From: Polydactylus sextarius
Taxonomy: Eukaryota; Chordata; Actinopteri; Polynemidae
Direction of reading: 5' to 3'
NCBI GenBank assembly: GCA_016801845.1
Contig: CM028931.1
Span: 8,754,587-8,818,586 of the forward strand
DNA: 64,000 nt
Position numbers and translations under genes: made by a program. The notes beneath the pieces are model-generated. The model was not told the origin of the DNA. It did no database searches and saw only the letters and a list, made by a program, of their open reading frames with translations. Shown here in pieces: positions 52,601-61,694 of this stretch. Position 1 is the first letter of the stretch. Each line of letters begins with the position of its first letter.

Positions 52601-55600
52601 TACTATCAGGTACACACACACACACACACACGTTTGTCTTCATCCTGGAAACCCTAGAGATCCCATTTGTTGGTACCACTTGTCAAATCTTTATCTAAAC
52701 CTGAACCAAACCTCATTTTTTGTTTTTTACATCATGGGGACCTGCTTTTTGTCCCCACATGGGAGTCAGGTCCTCACAATGTGAGTGTGTAAACAGGCTT
52801 AAGTCCCCATAATGTAGGAAAAACCAGGTACACACACACACAGAAGATTAATTAAAGTTCAGTTCACCGTAGCTCCTCGGCTTCACATCGATCTGTTGTT
52901 CACAAAATCAGTAACAATAACAGTTTTTCAAGTTGAGTCGTTTATTAAATATAAAAAAATATGGATTTAATGTTTCATGTTGGGTCTAATTTCGCTTCAG
53001 TTACATTTATATACGAAGCAGTAAAAAGTTCTTCATCTGTCTGAACACGGAGCAGTTTGTTTCTGTCGTCTTAACTACGATGACGTTTGTCCCTCTGCAG
53101 CACCTGTACAGCATCCACCTGGCCGATCAGAGCGAGGACTGCACCATGCAGCTCGCCGATCACATCAGGGTGAGTTTGATCCTCGTCGCCGTCTGGTTGT
53201 ACATGTGGTTGTCAATGTTTTCACGGGTTTATAAACCAACGTGTTGTTTTATCTCAGTTTACCCAGAGTGCCTTGGACTGCATGGCGGTGGAGGTGGGGC
53301 GCCTGCGTGCGTTCCTCCACGCCGGGCAGGAGAAGGCCGACCTGGCCGTGCTGCTCAAGGACCTGGAGACGTCCTGCAGCGACATCCGCCAGTTCTGTAA
53401 GAAGATCCGCCGCAGGATGCCGGGAACCGACGCCCCGGGCATCCCCGCGGCGCTCAGCTTTGGCCAACCGGTAACCGTAGCAACCGCACCTCTTCTGAAG
53501 CCTCAGCCGCGACGGCGTCCGCTCCCGTTGACAGACTGGTTTTTATTTTGTCGTCCTCCTGCAGGTGTCAGACACGCTGTCAGACTGTAGGAAGCATCTG
53601 ACCTGGGTGGTCGCCGTGCTGCAGGAAGTGGCGGCGGCCGGCGCTCAGATGATGTCACCGCTGGGGGAACAGGAAGGACTGGCGGCCGTCAAACTGGAGG
53701 ACGTGGCGTTCAAGGCCGGAGAGCAGGTAGGAACTTTACCACTTTACAAAGAGACAGTGCAATTTTTTTTTTAATAAAAAACATCTGTTATTTGAAGCAA
53801 CATTTGCTCTAAACAGATGGGTTTTTTTTTTACACTTTTCGAGCCTTTTTTTTAAGTTTGTTGAAGCTTAATTTTTATGATTTCTCAGCAACTTTAAAGT
53901 TGCAGGAGAAAGTCAATGATTCTAACAATTAATTAAAGATGAAGGGAACAAAACTAAGCTGTGACTTTACCATAAGATTTAAAGGATCACAGGAAACGTA
54001 ATGATAAAATCAAAGGGTTTATTGGTTCATGACGACATCCTGGATACTGTTTCTCTTGGTCTTTAGCAGTTAGTTTTAGTTTCCTGCGTCTTCCTTGGAT
54101 CAGCGATTGGTCAAAAGTTGTGATCACAACATCAAGGGTCTGTCTTTTAAGTCTGTAATCATCGTGTCCTCGTGTCGTCTCCTCAGATTTATGGATCTCA
54201 GGGCGCCAACCCCTACGAGTACCTGCGTCAGTCCTGCAGCATCGTCATCGCCACCATGAACAAGATGGCCACCGCCATGCAGGAGGGAGAGTACGACTCT
54301 GAGAAGCCTCAGAACAAGGTAGACCAGACTCAGCTCAGAGAGACGTCTGCCACAGTTTTATTCTCGTCTTAATAACCTGATAATTTCTCCGTCGTCTCCT
54401 AGAACCCGCCGCCAGTCGACGTGCGAGCGGCGGCGCTTCGTGCCGAGATCACAGACGCAGAAGGACTCGGCCTGAAGCTGGAGGACAGAGAGACGGTCAT
54501 CAAAGAGCTGAAGAAGTCTCTGAAGATTAAGGTGCAAGTCTGACACACGTTCACGCGAAACGAGCAAAATCAAGAGTCGAGTTTTGTGCTTTGACATTTT
54601 ATTTTTCTGTCTGCGTGTTCAGGGCGAGGAGCTGAGCGAGGCCAACGTCCGTCTCAGTCTGTTGGAGAAGAAGCTGGACAGTTCGTCCAAGGACGCAGAC
54701 GAACGCGTGGAGAAGATCCAGACTCGACTGGACGAAGCTCAGACGCTGCTGAAGAAGAAGGAGAAGTGAGAAACAGACTCAGAGATGAAGTCGTCTTCAT
54801 CACGAGGAAGAGACGCTGACCTTATGTTTGACGTGTGATGTTCTCAGGGAGTTCGAGGAGACGATGGACGCTCTGCAGGCCGACATCGACCAGCTGGAGT
54901 CAGAGAAGGCAGAGCTGAAGCAGCGAATCAACAGCCAGTCAAAGATGACCATCGACGGACTGAGAGGACCCGGAGCGTCGGGAATCGCCTCCATCGTCAC
55001 AGGGATGAGCGGAGGTAGAGCACAAACGTTCATCTGTCGATATTTATTCATCACTTAGTAACATGTAGTTTTATAATAATCTGATCAACATATTTGCTGA
55101 TTGTTCTTTGTCTTTGTTTTAATTTGTTACTTTAACTTCTTCAGAGGAACAAAAAGGTATCGACCTACCTGTCTGTCTGTCTGTCTATCTACCTACTTGT
55201 CTGTCTGTCTGTCTACTTGTCTGTCTGTCTATCTATCTACCTACTCGTCTGTCTACCTGTCTGTTGTCTGTCTGTCTACTTGTCTGTCTGTCTATCTACC
55301 TACTCGTCTGTCTACCTGTCTGTTGTCTGTCTGTCTACTTGTCTGTCTGTCTGTCTATCTACCTACTCGTCTGTCTACCTGTCTGTTGTCTGTCTGTCTA
55401 CTTGTCTGTCTGTCTGTCTATTTACTTGTCTGTCTGTCTGTCTACCTACTTGTCTGTCTATCTACTTGTCTGTCTCTGTCTACTTGTCTGTCTGTCTGTC
55501 TATCTACCTACTTCTCTGTCTGTCTACCTACTTGTCTGTCTATCTATCTACTTGTCTGTCTGTCTGTCTACTTGTCTGTCTGTCCGTCTACTTGTCTGTC

Positions 55601-58600
55601 TGTCCGTCTGTCTACTTGTCTGTCTGTCTGTCTACCTACTTGTCTGTCTTCTGTCTGTCTACTTGTTTGTCTGTCTACTTGTCTTTCTGTCTACCTACCT
55701 ACTTGTCTGTCTGTCTGTCTATCTACTTGTCTGTCTACCTACCTACCTGTCTGTCTGTCTATCTACCTACTTGTCTGTCTGTCTGTCTACTTGTCTGTCT
55801 GTCTACCTACTTGTCTGTCTGTCTGTCTCCTTGTCTGTCTGTCTATCTACCTACTTGTCTGTCTGTCTGTCTCCTTGTCTGTCTGTCTATCTACCTACTT
55901 GTCTGTCTGTCTATCTACTTGTCTGTCTGTCTGTCTGTCTGTCTATCTACCTACTTGTCTGTCTGTCTACCTACTTGTGTGTCTACCTACTTGTCTGTCT
56001 GTCTGTCTACCTACTTGTCTGTCTGTCTGTCTACTTGTCTGTCTCTGTCTATCTACCTACTTGTCTGTCTGTCTATCTACCTACTTGTCTGTCTGTCTGT
56101 CTACTTGTCTGTCTGTCTATCTATCTACTTGTCTGTCTGTCTATCTACCTACTTGTCTGTCTGTCTGTCTATCTACCTACTTGTCTGTCTGTCTACCTAC
56201 TTGTCTGTCTGTCTACCTACTTGTCTGTCTATCTACCTACTTGTCTGTCTGTCTATCTACCTACTTGTCTGTCTGTCTATCTACCTACTTGTCTGTCTGT
56301 CTACCTACTTGTCTGTCTGTCTGTCTACCTACTTGTCTGTCTGTCTATCTACTTGTCTGTCTGTCTACCTACTTCTCTGTCTGTCTACCTACTTGTCTGT
56401 CTGTCTATCTACCTACTTGTCTGTCTGTCTATCTACCTACTTGTCTGTCTGTCTATCTACCTACTTGTCTGTCTGTCTACCTACTTGTCTGTCTGTCTGT
56501 CTGTCTACTTGTCTGTCTGTCTACCTACTTGTCTGTCTGTCTATCTACCTACTTGTCTGTCTGTCTATCTACCTACTTGTCTGTCTGTCTACCTACTTGT
56601 CTGTCTGTCTGTCTGTCTACTTGTCTGTCTGTCTACCTACTTCTCTGTCTATCTACCTACTTGTCTGTCTACTCTGTCTGTCTGTCTGTCTGTCTTCTAC
56701 TTGTCTGTCTGTCTATCTACTTACTCTGTCTGTCTGTCTACCTCTTGTCTGTCTGTCTGTCTGTCTGTCTATCTACCTACTTGTCTGTCTGTCTACCTAC
56801 TTGTCTGTCTGTCTATCTACCTACTTGTCTGTCTGTCTACCTATCTACCTACTTGTCTGTCTGTCTGTCTACCTACTTGTCTGTCTGTCTGTCTGTCTAC
56901 CTACTTGTCTGTCTGTCTGTCTACCTACTGTCTGTCTGTCTATCTACTTGTCTGTCTGTCTGTCTCTACTTGTCTGTCTTGTCTACTTGTCTGTCTGTCT
57001 ACCTACTTGTCTGTCTGTCTACCTACTTGTCTGTCTGTCTATCTACTTGTCTGTCTGTCCGTCTACTTGTCTGTCTGTCTATCTACTTGTCTGTCTGTCT
57101 ATCTACTTGTCTGTCTGTCCGTCTACTTGTCTGTCTGTCTATCTACTTGTCTGTCTGTCTATCTACTTGTCTGTCTATCTACCTACTTGTCTGTCTGTCT
57201 ATCTACTTGTCTATCTACCTACTTGTCTGTCTGTCTATCTACTTGTCGGTCTGTCTGTCTATCTACTTGTCTGTCTGTCTATCTACTTGTCTGTCTATCT
57301 ACCTACTTGTCTGTCTGTCTATCTACTTGTCTATCTACCTACTTGTCTGTCTGTCTACCTACTTGTCTGTCTATCTACTTGTCTGTCTGTCTGTCTACTT
57401 GTCTGTCTGTCTATCTACTTGTCTGTCTGTCCGTCTACTTGTCTGTCTGTCTATCTACTTGTCTGTCTGTCCGTCTACTTGTCTGTCTGTCTATCTACTT
57501 GTCTGTCTGTCTATCTACTTGTCTGTCTGTCCGTCTACTTGTCTGTCTGTCTATCTACTTGTCTGTCTGTCTATCTACTTGTCTGTCTATCTACCTACTT
57601 GTCTGTCTGTCTATCTACTTGTCTATCTACCTACTTGTCTGTCTGTCTGTCTACTTGTCTGTCTCTGTCTATCTGTCTACTTGTCTGTCGTCTGTCTATC
57701 TACCTACTTGTCTGTCTGTCTGTCTACCTACTTGTCTGTCTGTCTGTCTACTTGTCTGTCCGTCTGTCTATCTACCTACTTGTCTGTCGTCTATCTACCT
57801 ACTTGTCTGTCTACCTACTTGTCTGTCTGTCTGTCTATCTACCTACTTGTCTGTCTACCTACTTGTCTCTCTGTCTGTCTATCTACCTACTTGTCTGTCT
57901 ACCTACTTGTCTGTCTGTCTACCTACTTGTCTGTCTGTCTGTCTACCTACTTGTCTGTCTGTCTACCTGCTTGTCTGTCTATCTACCTACTTGTCTGTCT
58001 GTCTGTCTATCTACTTGTCTGTCTGTCTGTCTACTTGTCTGTCGTCTGTCTATCTCCCTACTTCTCTGTCTGTCTACTTGTCTGTCTGTCTGTCTACTTG
58101 TCTGTCTGTCTGTCTATCTACCTACTTGTCTGTCTGTCTACCTACTTGTCTGTCTGTCTGTCTACCTACTTGTCTGTCTATCTACTTGTCTGTCTGTCTG
58201 TCCGTCTACCTACTTGTCTGTCTGTCTACCTACTTGTCTGTCTGTCTACCTACTTGTCTGTCTGTCTGTCTGTCTGTCTATCTACTTGTCTGTCTGTCCG
58301 TCTACTTGTCTGTCTGTCTATCTACTTGTCTGTCTATCTACCTACTTGTCTGTCTGTCTATCTACTTGTCTATCTACCTACTTGTCTGTCTGTCTATCTA
58401 CTTGTCGGTCTGTCTGTCTACTTGTCTGTCTCTGTCTATCTGTCTACTTGTCTGTTGTCTGTCTATCTACCTACTTCTCTGTCTGTCTACCTACTTGTCT
58501 GCCTGTCTGTCTACCTACTTGTCTGTCTGTCTACCTACTTGTCTGTCGTCTATCTACCTACTTGTCTGTCTACTTGTCTGTCCGTCTGTCTACCTACTTG

Positions 58601-61600
58601 TCTGTCTACTTGTCTGTCGTCTGTCTATCTACCTACTTCTCTGTCTGTCTACCTACTTGTCTGTCTGTCTGTCTACTTGTCTGTCCGTCTGTCTATCTAC
58701 CTACTTGTCTGTCGTCTATCTACCTACTTGTCTATCTACCTACTTGTCTGTCTACCTACTTGTCTGTCTGTCTATCTACTTGTCTGTCTGTCTGTCTTCT
58801 GTCTGTCTGTCTATCTACCTACTTCTCTGTCTATCTGTCTGTCTGTCTGTCTACCTACTTGTCTGTCTACCTGCCTGTTGTGACATGTTCATCCTGCATG
58901 ATTAGAATAAACTACTAACAACCAAAATTAAACATTTTGTTTTAATTGCATGATTTGACTTGTAGTTGATACTTTTATCAACACAACATTAGTCTTTATG
59001 AGAACAGACCCATCAAACACTTAGTAGTCGAACTGTTCCATGAAGAACCGTGTTTTTACAGGTTTTTATTCCAACTGAGCAGCAGCAGCGTCATCAGACT
59101 CATTTAACCAACTGATCTTCAGACTGTTGATTGGTCAAACTGGTTGCAACCAGTTTGACCAATCAGAAGAAGAAGATGACGCTGCTGCTGCTCGGTTGGA
59201 ATAGAAACCTGGAGCCACACGGTTCTTTGTGGAAGAACAAGACAGTGTCGTGTTTAACTGAGGGTGGCAGTCGACTGTATTGTTGGAAATGAACAGACGT
59301 GTTTAACCTCCTGGTTCAAGATGGACGAGACTAATGGGAGAATGTGTAGTTGGTGGAAAGTGGAGCCGAGGTTTCCTACTGCATGTTTCCTTTCTCCTGC
59401 AGGGACCTGCCGGTCTGCAGTCAGCAACACAAACCTGATGCCAACACGTGTTGCTGGATCTCCTGGTTCTCACCGAGACCTGGGTCCCGTTTCATAAAGT
59501 GGGTTTAGTGAAAACTCAGGATTAGTTGTCTCAGACGCTAATGCAACGAACCCTAAGTTTTCACTAAACCCACTTTGTGAAACGGGTCCAGGTCTCGGTG
59601 AGAACCAGGAGGTCCAGCAACACGTGTTGTTGACTGCAGACCAGCAGGTCCCTGCAGGAGAAAGGAAACATCAAGTTGTCTTAGTTCTACCAACGTTTCT
59701 CTGAGAACATGTGTGTAGAGGAGCACATACGTGTTCAGGTGCAGGTTGGATGCTTCAGTCTGAATCCTCTTTACACGCGACTGTTCGCTCGCTCTGCTCG
59801 TCGCCACCAACCATCCTGTCAACCAGTAACATAAAGGACGAGCTCAGACTGGAGGAATCACAGCCTCTCGTGTCTCATCGCTTTCTCACGATGTAGCTGT
59901 GACAATAGTTTAACACCATCACGGGTTTCATTAGTCTCTCTAGTCAACGTCTTGTTCTTAATGACACCACCGACCAAACAGTCACAGTGGACACATGTTA
60001 CACTATAACACGCATGTTTGATTCAAGGTATCTGCAGGTCTTCATTCATATTTAGATCCACTATTTACTCTACTTATTAACATTAGAAAACAACCACTTT
60101 CCTTTAATTACATCATATGTGGTTTGAGGAAGTGTTAACTGAACATTGAATCCTGCAGAAACTCTGTTATTAAACATTTTGACGTTTGTTTTGAGCATGT
60201 TCATCATCTCCTGACATGGTTTTAATATTTCAGTCACATTCACAGATGTTAAAGTCTGACATTTACAATCATACTTCAGTAGAAATATGACAGCGTGTTG
60301 TTATAGTAACGTATGAACAGCCAGAGTTTTGTTTACTGTGTTTTACATGTATGTAGATACACATACACTTCGTTAGAGCAGGTTAAACAGAGAATATTTG
60401 TCACCAAAACTACAACTGTGTGTCAGTGGAGTGTTGATGTTTGCTCTTACCCACCGTTGTCCTTTCATCCTCAGCCAGCATGGTTTCTGGCGTGGGTTCG
60501 GGTTCTGGCGTCCAGGTGATCGACTCTCCTCTGCTGACGCAGCAGATCGAAGCTCAGAGACTCTGCATCAAGAACCTGAAGAACGACAACAACAGGCTGA
60601 AGGTGCGAATCGTCGTCTGTCTGTGAAACGATCCGATGCGTCATCTTTGTTAACGTCACCCTTCTCGTTTCCTCCTCGCAGGCGGAGAAGATGCGCGCTC
60701 AGCTGGCCGCCCTCCCTCCGCTCCACGTCACCAAACTTCCCTCCAGAGACGGAGGTCGTCCCGAAGTGCTCTCCAGCGCCCTCTACCGCAAAACCGACCA
60801 GCTGCTGGAGACGCTGCTGCAGATGAGCGCCAACGTCAAGGTGGTGGACATCACCGGAAAGTCTCCAGGTACCGCCGGCGTTACTTAGTTACCGAGGTCT
60901 GACTCCGTCTTCTGATGAATAAACAAAGTGTTTGTTGGTTCCTCGTCCTCAGTGACACCTGGTGCTCAGCTCCTGGAACAAACAGCCAGACTACAATCTC
61001 TGAGAGACACTCTGGACAGACTGAAGGTACCAACACGTGTTAGTTAGTTCAGTTAGTGGAGACGCTTCTCACCTCAATAGATTCAATCAACCACTAACGG
61101 CCGACGTCTCCTCTTCCTCCATCAGGACGAAGTAGCAGAACACGTCGTCAACCAGCAGCCGGGAGCTCGAGTCTCGTCGGACTTCGCCACCTTCCCCTCA
61201 CCGTCGTTTGTGAAGGTGCGGCTCGGATTTTTTGCGTCACAGTCGGAGAGTTGTGACATTTTTGGAGCCTCGTTGTCATTTTATAGTAACAGATTTAAAG
61301 ATTCAAGTTTGAAGAATAATAGACTTTAAAGTTTTAATTATCTTCAGTACAATATAGTTTTAGTAGAACATCTAAACACATTATTTATGTTTGTGTTAAT
61401 ATTAATTTGACGAGCGACACGATGACTAAATGTTTAGTTTACTTTAGTAAATTAAAGACTTATGTTGTGTTAATGCGTCTCTGTTTGTTTAATCAGGTGA
61501 AGGAGGAGAAACATGGCGACACGGTTCTGGTGGGTCGGGTCATGGTGCCGTGTCCTCGTGGTCAGGAGCAGGTTCATCGTCTCGTCCTGTCACAGTCTCA

Positions 61601-61634
61601 ACTTCACAGAGTTCACAGTCTGCTCCGGACCTGA
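28597..61634 (+). CDS. dctn1: Dynactin subunit 1, p150Glued
   Basis: Largest dynactin subunit. It tethers dynein to microtubules and cargo in the cytoplasm and at centrosomes. Exons: 28597-28629, 32578-32829, 33784-33862, 37854-37885, 39261-39281, 45175-45192, 46594-46614, 47292-47465, 49191-49388, 49939-50143, 50258-50336, 50429-50588, 50691-50795, 51298-51489, 51571-51687, 51769-51921, 52190-52350, 52441-52609, 53101-53169, 53258-53470, 53565-53726, 54187-54318, 54403-54531, 54623-54765, 54848-55014, (55145-55156), 60475-60602, 60682-60868, 60953-61026, 61126-61215, 61497-61634. This gives about 1,270 residues against 1,278 in human. The CAP-Gly domain is in exon 2 (KGQRGTVAYIGNTLFASGKW, GKNDGTVQGKRYFTCEENHG). 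A basic Lys/Arg segment is built from microexons, then Ser/Pro-rich SSSEPSTPAQTPLAAPVIPT. Coiled coil 1 spans 49191-51687. The globular dynactin domain and second coiled coil follow to TVLVGRV. Whether it is the fish a or b paralogue is open. Confidence 0.95.
30696..30741 (+). repeat. TG microsatellite
   Basis: About 23 TG units in dctn1 intron 1, followed 60 bases later by a CT-rich run. Confidence 0.9.
31500..31900 (+). repeat. Dispersed repeat R3, copy 1
   Basis: The segment from about TGAAGGGTCCAGG through CTAACTAACCGCTAAACATT and GCGATCGCTAGTCGTC reappears in reverse complement at about 51930-52120. The match covers flanking text as well, so it is a dispersed element, not just chance GCTA-rich text. 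The ends are not defined. Confidence 0.6.
32578..32829 (+). CDS. dctn1: dctn1 exon 2, CAP-Gly microtubule-binding domain
   Basis: 84 codons in frame after MSQTRRSTYSR of exon 1. They open TTSSGSSRMSSDGGGRPVKV and contain the whole CAP-Gly fold: GSLVEVIGKGQRGTVAYIGN, ASGKWVGVILDEAKGKNDGT and FTCEENHGIFVRQSQ. The GKNDGT motif that grips EEY/F tails of tubulin and EB proteins is intact. Exon 1 gives the N-terminus, similar in style to human MAQSKRHVYSR. Confidence 0.95.
34517..35321. mobile_element. Fold-back element FB2 (dctn1 intron 3)
   Basis: The left arm from GAACTACATCCCATATGAAC to about 34765 (CACCAACATAACA) is matched by an inverted right arm from about 35075 to 35321 (ending CATATGTGACGTAGTTC). 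The arms are about 245 bases and well above 85% alike by eye, around a roughly 310-base loop. It has no ORF. It is read as a non-autonomous fold-back transposon. It shares the short word AATGGGGCAG with FB1, which may mean a distant common origin. Confidence 0.82.
35950..36190. mobile_element. Short MITE with 16-bp inverted ends (dctn1 intron 3)
   Basis: GGTTCAGTGTGTAGGA at the left is exactly inverted as TCCTACACACTGAACC at the right, 241 bases overall. There is no coding capacity. This end sequence resembles an abundant class of small fish elements, by recall only. The target duplication is unclear. Confidence 0.8.
36594..37634. mobile_element. Dispersed repeat R1, copy 2, with inverted ends
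   Basis: The left end CTAGTCGACTTCACCAACGATC pairs with the inverted right end GATCACTGGTGAAGTCGACTAG, differing at two positions in 22. The element is about 1.04 kb, has no long ORF, and is the fullest of the three R1 copies in the window. It is consistent with a non-autonomous cut-and-paste DNA transposon. The superfamily is not assigned. Confidence 0.75.
38997..39052 (+). repeat. TG microsatellite
   Basis: About 28 TG units followed by a short GA run, 210 bases upstream of the 21-nt dctn1 microexon. Confidence 0.9.
39186..39225 (+). repeat. TTCC tetranucleotide repeat beside a microexon
   Basis: About ten TTCC units end some 35 bases before the 21-nt exon at 39261. They extend the polypyrimidine tract of its acceptor, so their length could influence exon use (inference). 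Confidence 0.8.
39261..39281 (+). CDS. dctn1: dctn1 21-nt microexon encoding RGVKPKK
   Basis: The microexon sits between CATGCAG and GTGCTG, phase 0 at both sides. It adds a basic heptapeptide after LETPKSTKL. Human DCTN1 has a matching RGLKPKK. In mammals this Lys-rich segment next to CAP-Gly is alternatively spliced and tunes microtubule affinity. Confidence 0.85.
41826..42290. mobile_element. Fold-back element FB1, copy 2 (dctn1 intron 5)
   Basis: Its text follows FB1 copy 1 closely (AACAATGAAAGTCAATGGGG, then the inverted partner before GGTCAAACTCGATATGAC). It keeps the central CAGCAGATTCATCATTTTCC stem but lacks the outermost CCCCCTCAAGAG ends. It is a truncated copy of the same family. 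Confidence 0.78.
43429..43975 (+). repeat. Dispersed repeat R1, copy 3
   Basis: The match starts at AGTAGAGACGTTTAGATGTG and runs to GATCGCTGGTGGAGTCGACT, corresponding to the right part of the 36.6 kb copy including its right end. The 5' part is missing. Confidence 0.75.
44340..45162 (+). promoter_or_regulatory. dctn1: Probable internal promoter for the p135 form of dynactin-1
   Basis: A block of GC- and GA-rich text with many CpGs (GCCGCCGCCGCCGTCCG near 44390-44406, GACTCGCGGCGGCAAC near 44771-44786), unlike the flanking intron. It ends in TG arrays 20-80 bases before the in-frame ATGATGAGACAG. The location fits an alternative first exon. The promoter itself is inferred; no TATA box is evident. 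Confidence 0.5.
45079..45145 (+). repeat. TG microsatellite pair beside the p135 start
   Basis: Two TG runs separated by CGGTGACTGTCTCGTGCG end 18 bases before the ATGATG. They would lie in the p135 5' UTR or in the polypyrimidine region of the microexon acceptor. Confidence 0.85.
45163..45192 (+). CDS. dctn1: Alternative p135 start exon / 18-nt microexon of dctn1
   Basis: As an internal exon it is 45175-45192 (TPAPRK) after the acceptor GAGACAG. Reading 12 bases further upstream gives ATG ATG AGA CAG in the same frame, so the exon can also begin translation as MMRQTPAPRK. Human p135, the brain form lacking CAP-Gly, begins MMRQAPTARK as I recall it. This agreement makes a conserved dual-use exon likely. 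The donor is AAG|GTACAG. Confidence 0.8.
46594..46614 (+). CDS. dctn1: dctn1 21-nt microexon encoding TTARRPK
   Basis: The microexon is flanked by CATCGTCAG and GTGAGC, phase 0. It continues the basic segment (human TTTRRPK). Together with the two preceding microexons it builds RGVKPKK-TPAPRK-TTARRPK. Confidence 0.85.
47466..49190. other. dctn1 intron between the Ser/Pro exon and coiled coil 1
   Basis: About 1.7 kb, AT-rich. The only coding signal is the 24-nt candidate exon at 48787. A TG run lies at about 48925-48951. Confidence 0.55.
48787..48810 (+). CDS. dctn1: Candidate 24-nt cassette exon of dctn1 (EDVAVETQ)
   Basis: A long C-rich polypyrimidine tract and CCTCAG precede GAGGACGTCGCCGTGGAAAC GCAG, which is followed by GTGCGG. 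It is in phase 0 with both flanking exons (…VPSK and EEEALRAQ…). I know of no mammalian counterpart, and the donor is only moderate, so this may be chance. Confidence 0.35.
51930..52120 (-). repeat. Dispersed repeat R3, copy 2
   Basis: The reverse complement matches the 31.5-31.9 kb segment (CTAACTAACCGCTGATCAAT; TTGCTAGTCGTCGCGTTGCT). It fills most of the short intron between the exons ending RLICK and beginning AELITKQ, starting only about 10 bases after the donor. Confidence 0.6.
55145..55156 (+). CDS. dctn1: dctn1 12-nt microexon (EEQK)
   Basis: CTTCTTCAG|AGGAACAAAAAG|GTATCG reads, after the G carried over from the previous exon, E-E-Q-K with one base left over. That is the same phase it started with, so skipping it keeps the frame. 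Human DCTN1 has GEEQQ at this point. The donor is immediately followed by the giant CTGT array. Confidence 0.7.
55163..58880 (+). repeat. 3.7-kb CTGT/CTAT/CTAC/CTTG satellite array
   Basis: Almost the whole span is built from tetranucleotides CTGT, CTAT, CTAC and CTTG in the higher-order order CTAC-CTAC-TTGT-CTGT-CTGT-CTAT, with units of roughly 16-28 bases. Variant words (CTGTCCGTCTAC, TTGTCGGTCTG, CTGTCTCTGTCTATCTGT, TTCTCTGT) recur at distant places, showing block duplications. None of these words makes TAA, TAG or TGA on the + strand, so all three + frames stay open for over 3.6 kb. The - strand is full of TAG. It lies wholly in a dctn1 intron (55157-60474) and is not a gene. Confidence 0.95.
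59040..59235. mobile_element. Fold-back element FB3 with a 34-bp perfect palindrome
   Basis: GAAGAACCGTGT and AGGTTTTTATTCCAACTGAG at the left are inverted as CTCGGTTGGAATAGAAACCT and ACACGGTTCTTTG at the right. The CAGCAGCAGCGTCATC arm also pairs. At 59130-59163 there is a perfect 34-base palindrome centred on GGTTGCAACC. It is probably a small DNA element or its remnant. Confidence 0.75.
59384..59671. mobile_element. Fold-back element FB4
   Basis: The left arm TGTTTCCTTTCTCCTGCAGG … CTCACCGAGACCTGGGTCCC … GTGGGTTTAGTGAAAACT returns inverted on the right (AGTTTTCACTAAACCCAC … GGTCTCGGTGAGAACCAGGA … CCTGCAGGAGAAAGGAAACA). The arms are about 120-130 bases. The GTTTCATAAAGTGGGTTTAG core resembles a widespread fish MITE, by recall. 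Confidence 0.78.

Positions 61635-61694
<60 letters not shown>

Larger units (their letters stand above)
58881..60474. other. dctn1 intron, right part, with fold-back elements
   Basis: Holds two inverted-repeat elements (59040-59235 and 59384-59671). The rest is ordinary intron. ORFs in this stretch read through the inverted repeats and have no recognisable content. Confidence 0.6.

Noticed and set aside
55163..58880. CRISPR-like regular spacing of repeats
   Set aside because: There are no unique spacers; the units are all permutations of CTGT/CTAT/CTAC in a vertebrate intron.
55101..58918. Three overlapping forward ORFs of over 1,200 codons reading Cys-Leu-Ser-Val-Tyr repeats
   Set aside because: They are the three frames of one tetranucleotide satellite that lacks stop trinucleotides on this strand. 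They sit in a dctn1 intron and overlap each other fully.
59264..59896. Several 60-90 codon ORFs on both strands
   Set aside because: They run through the arms of an inverted repeat and match no family.
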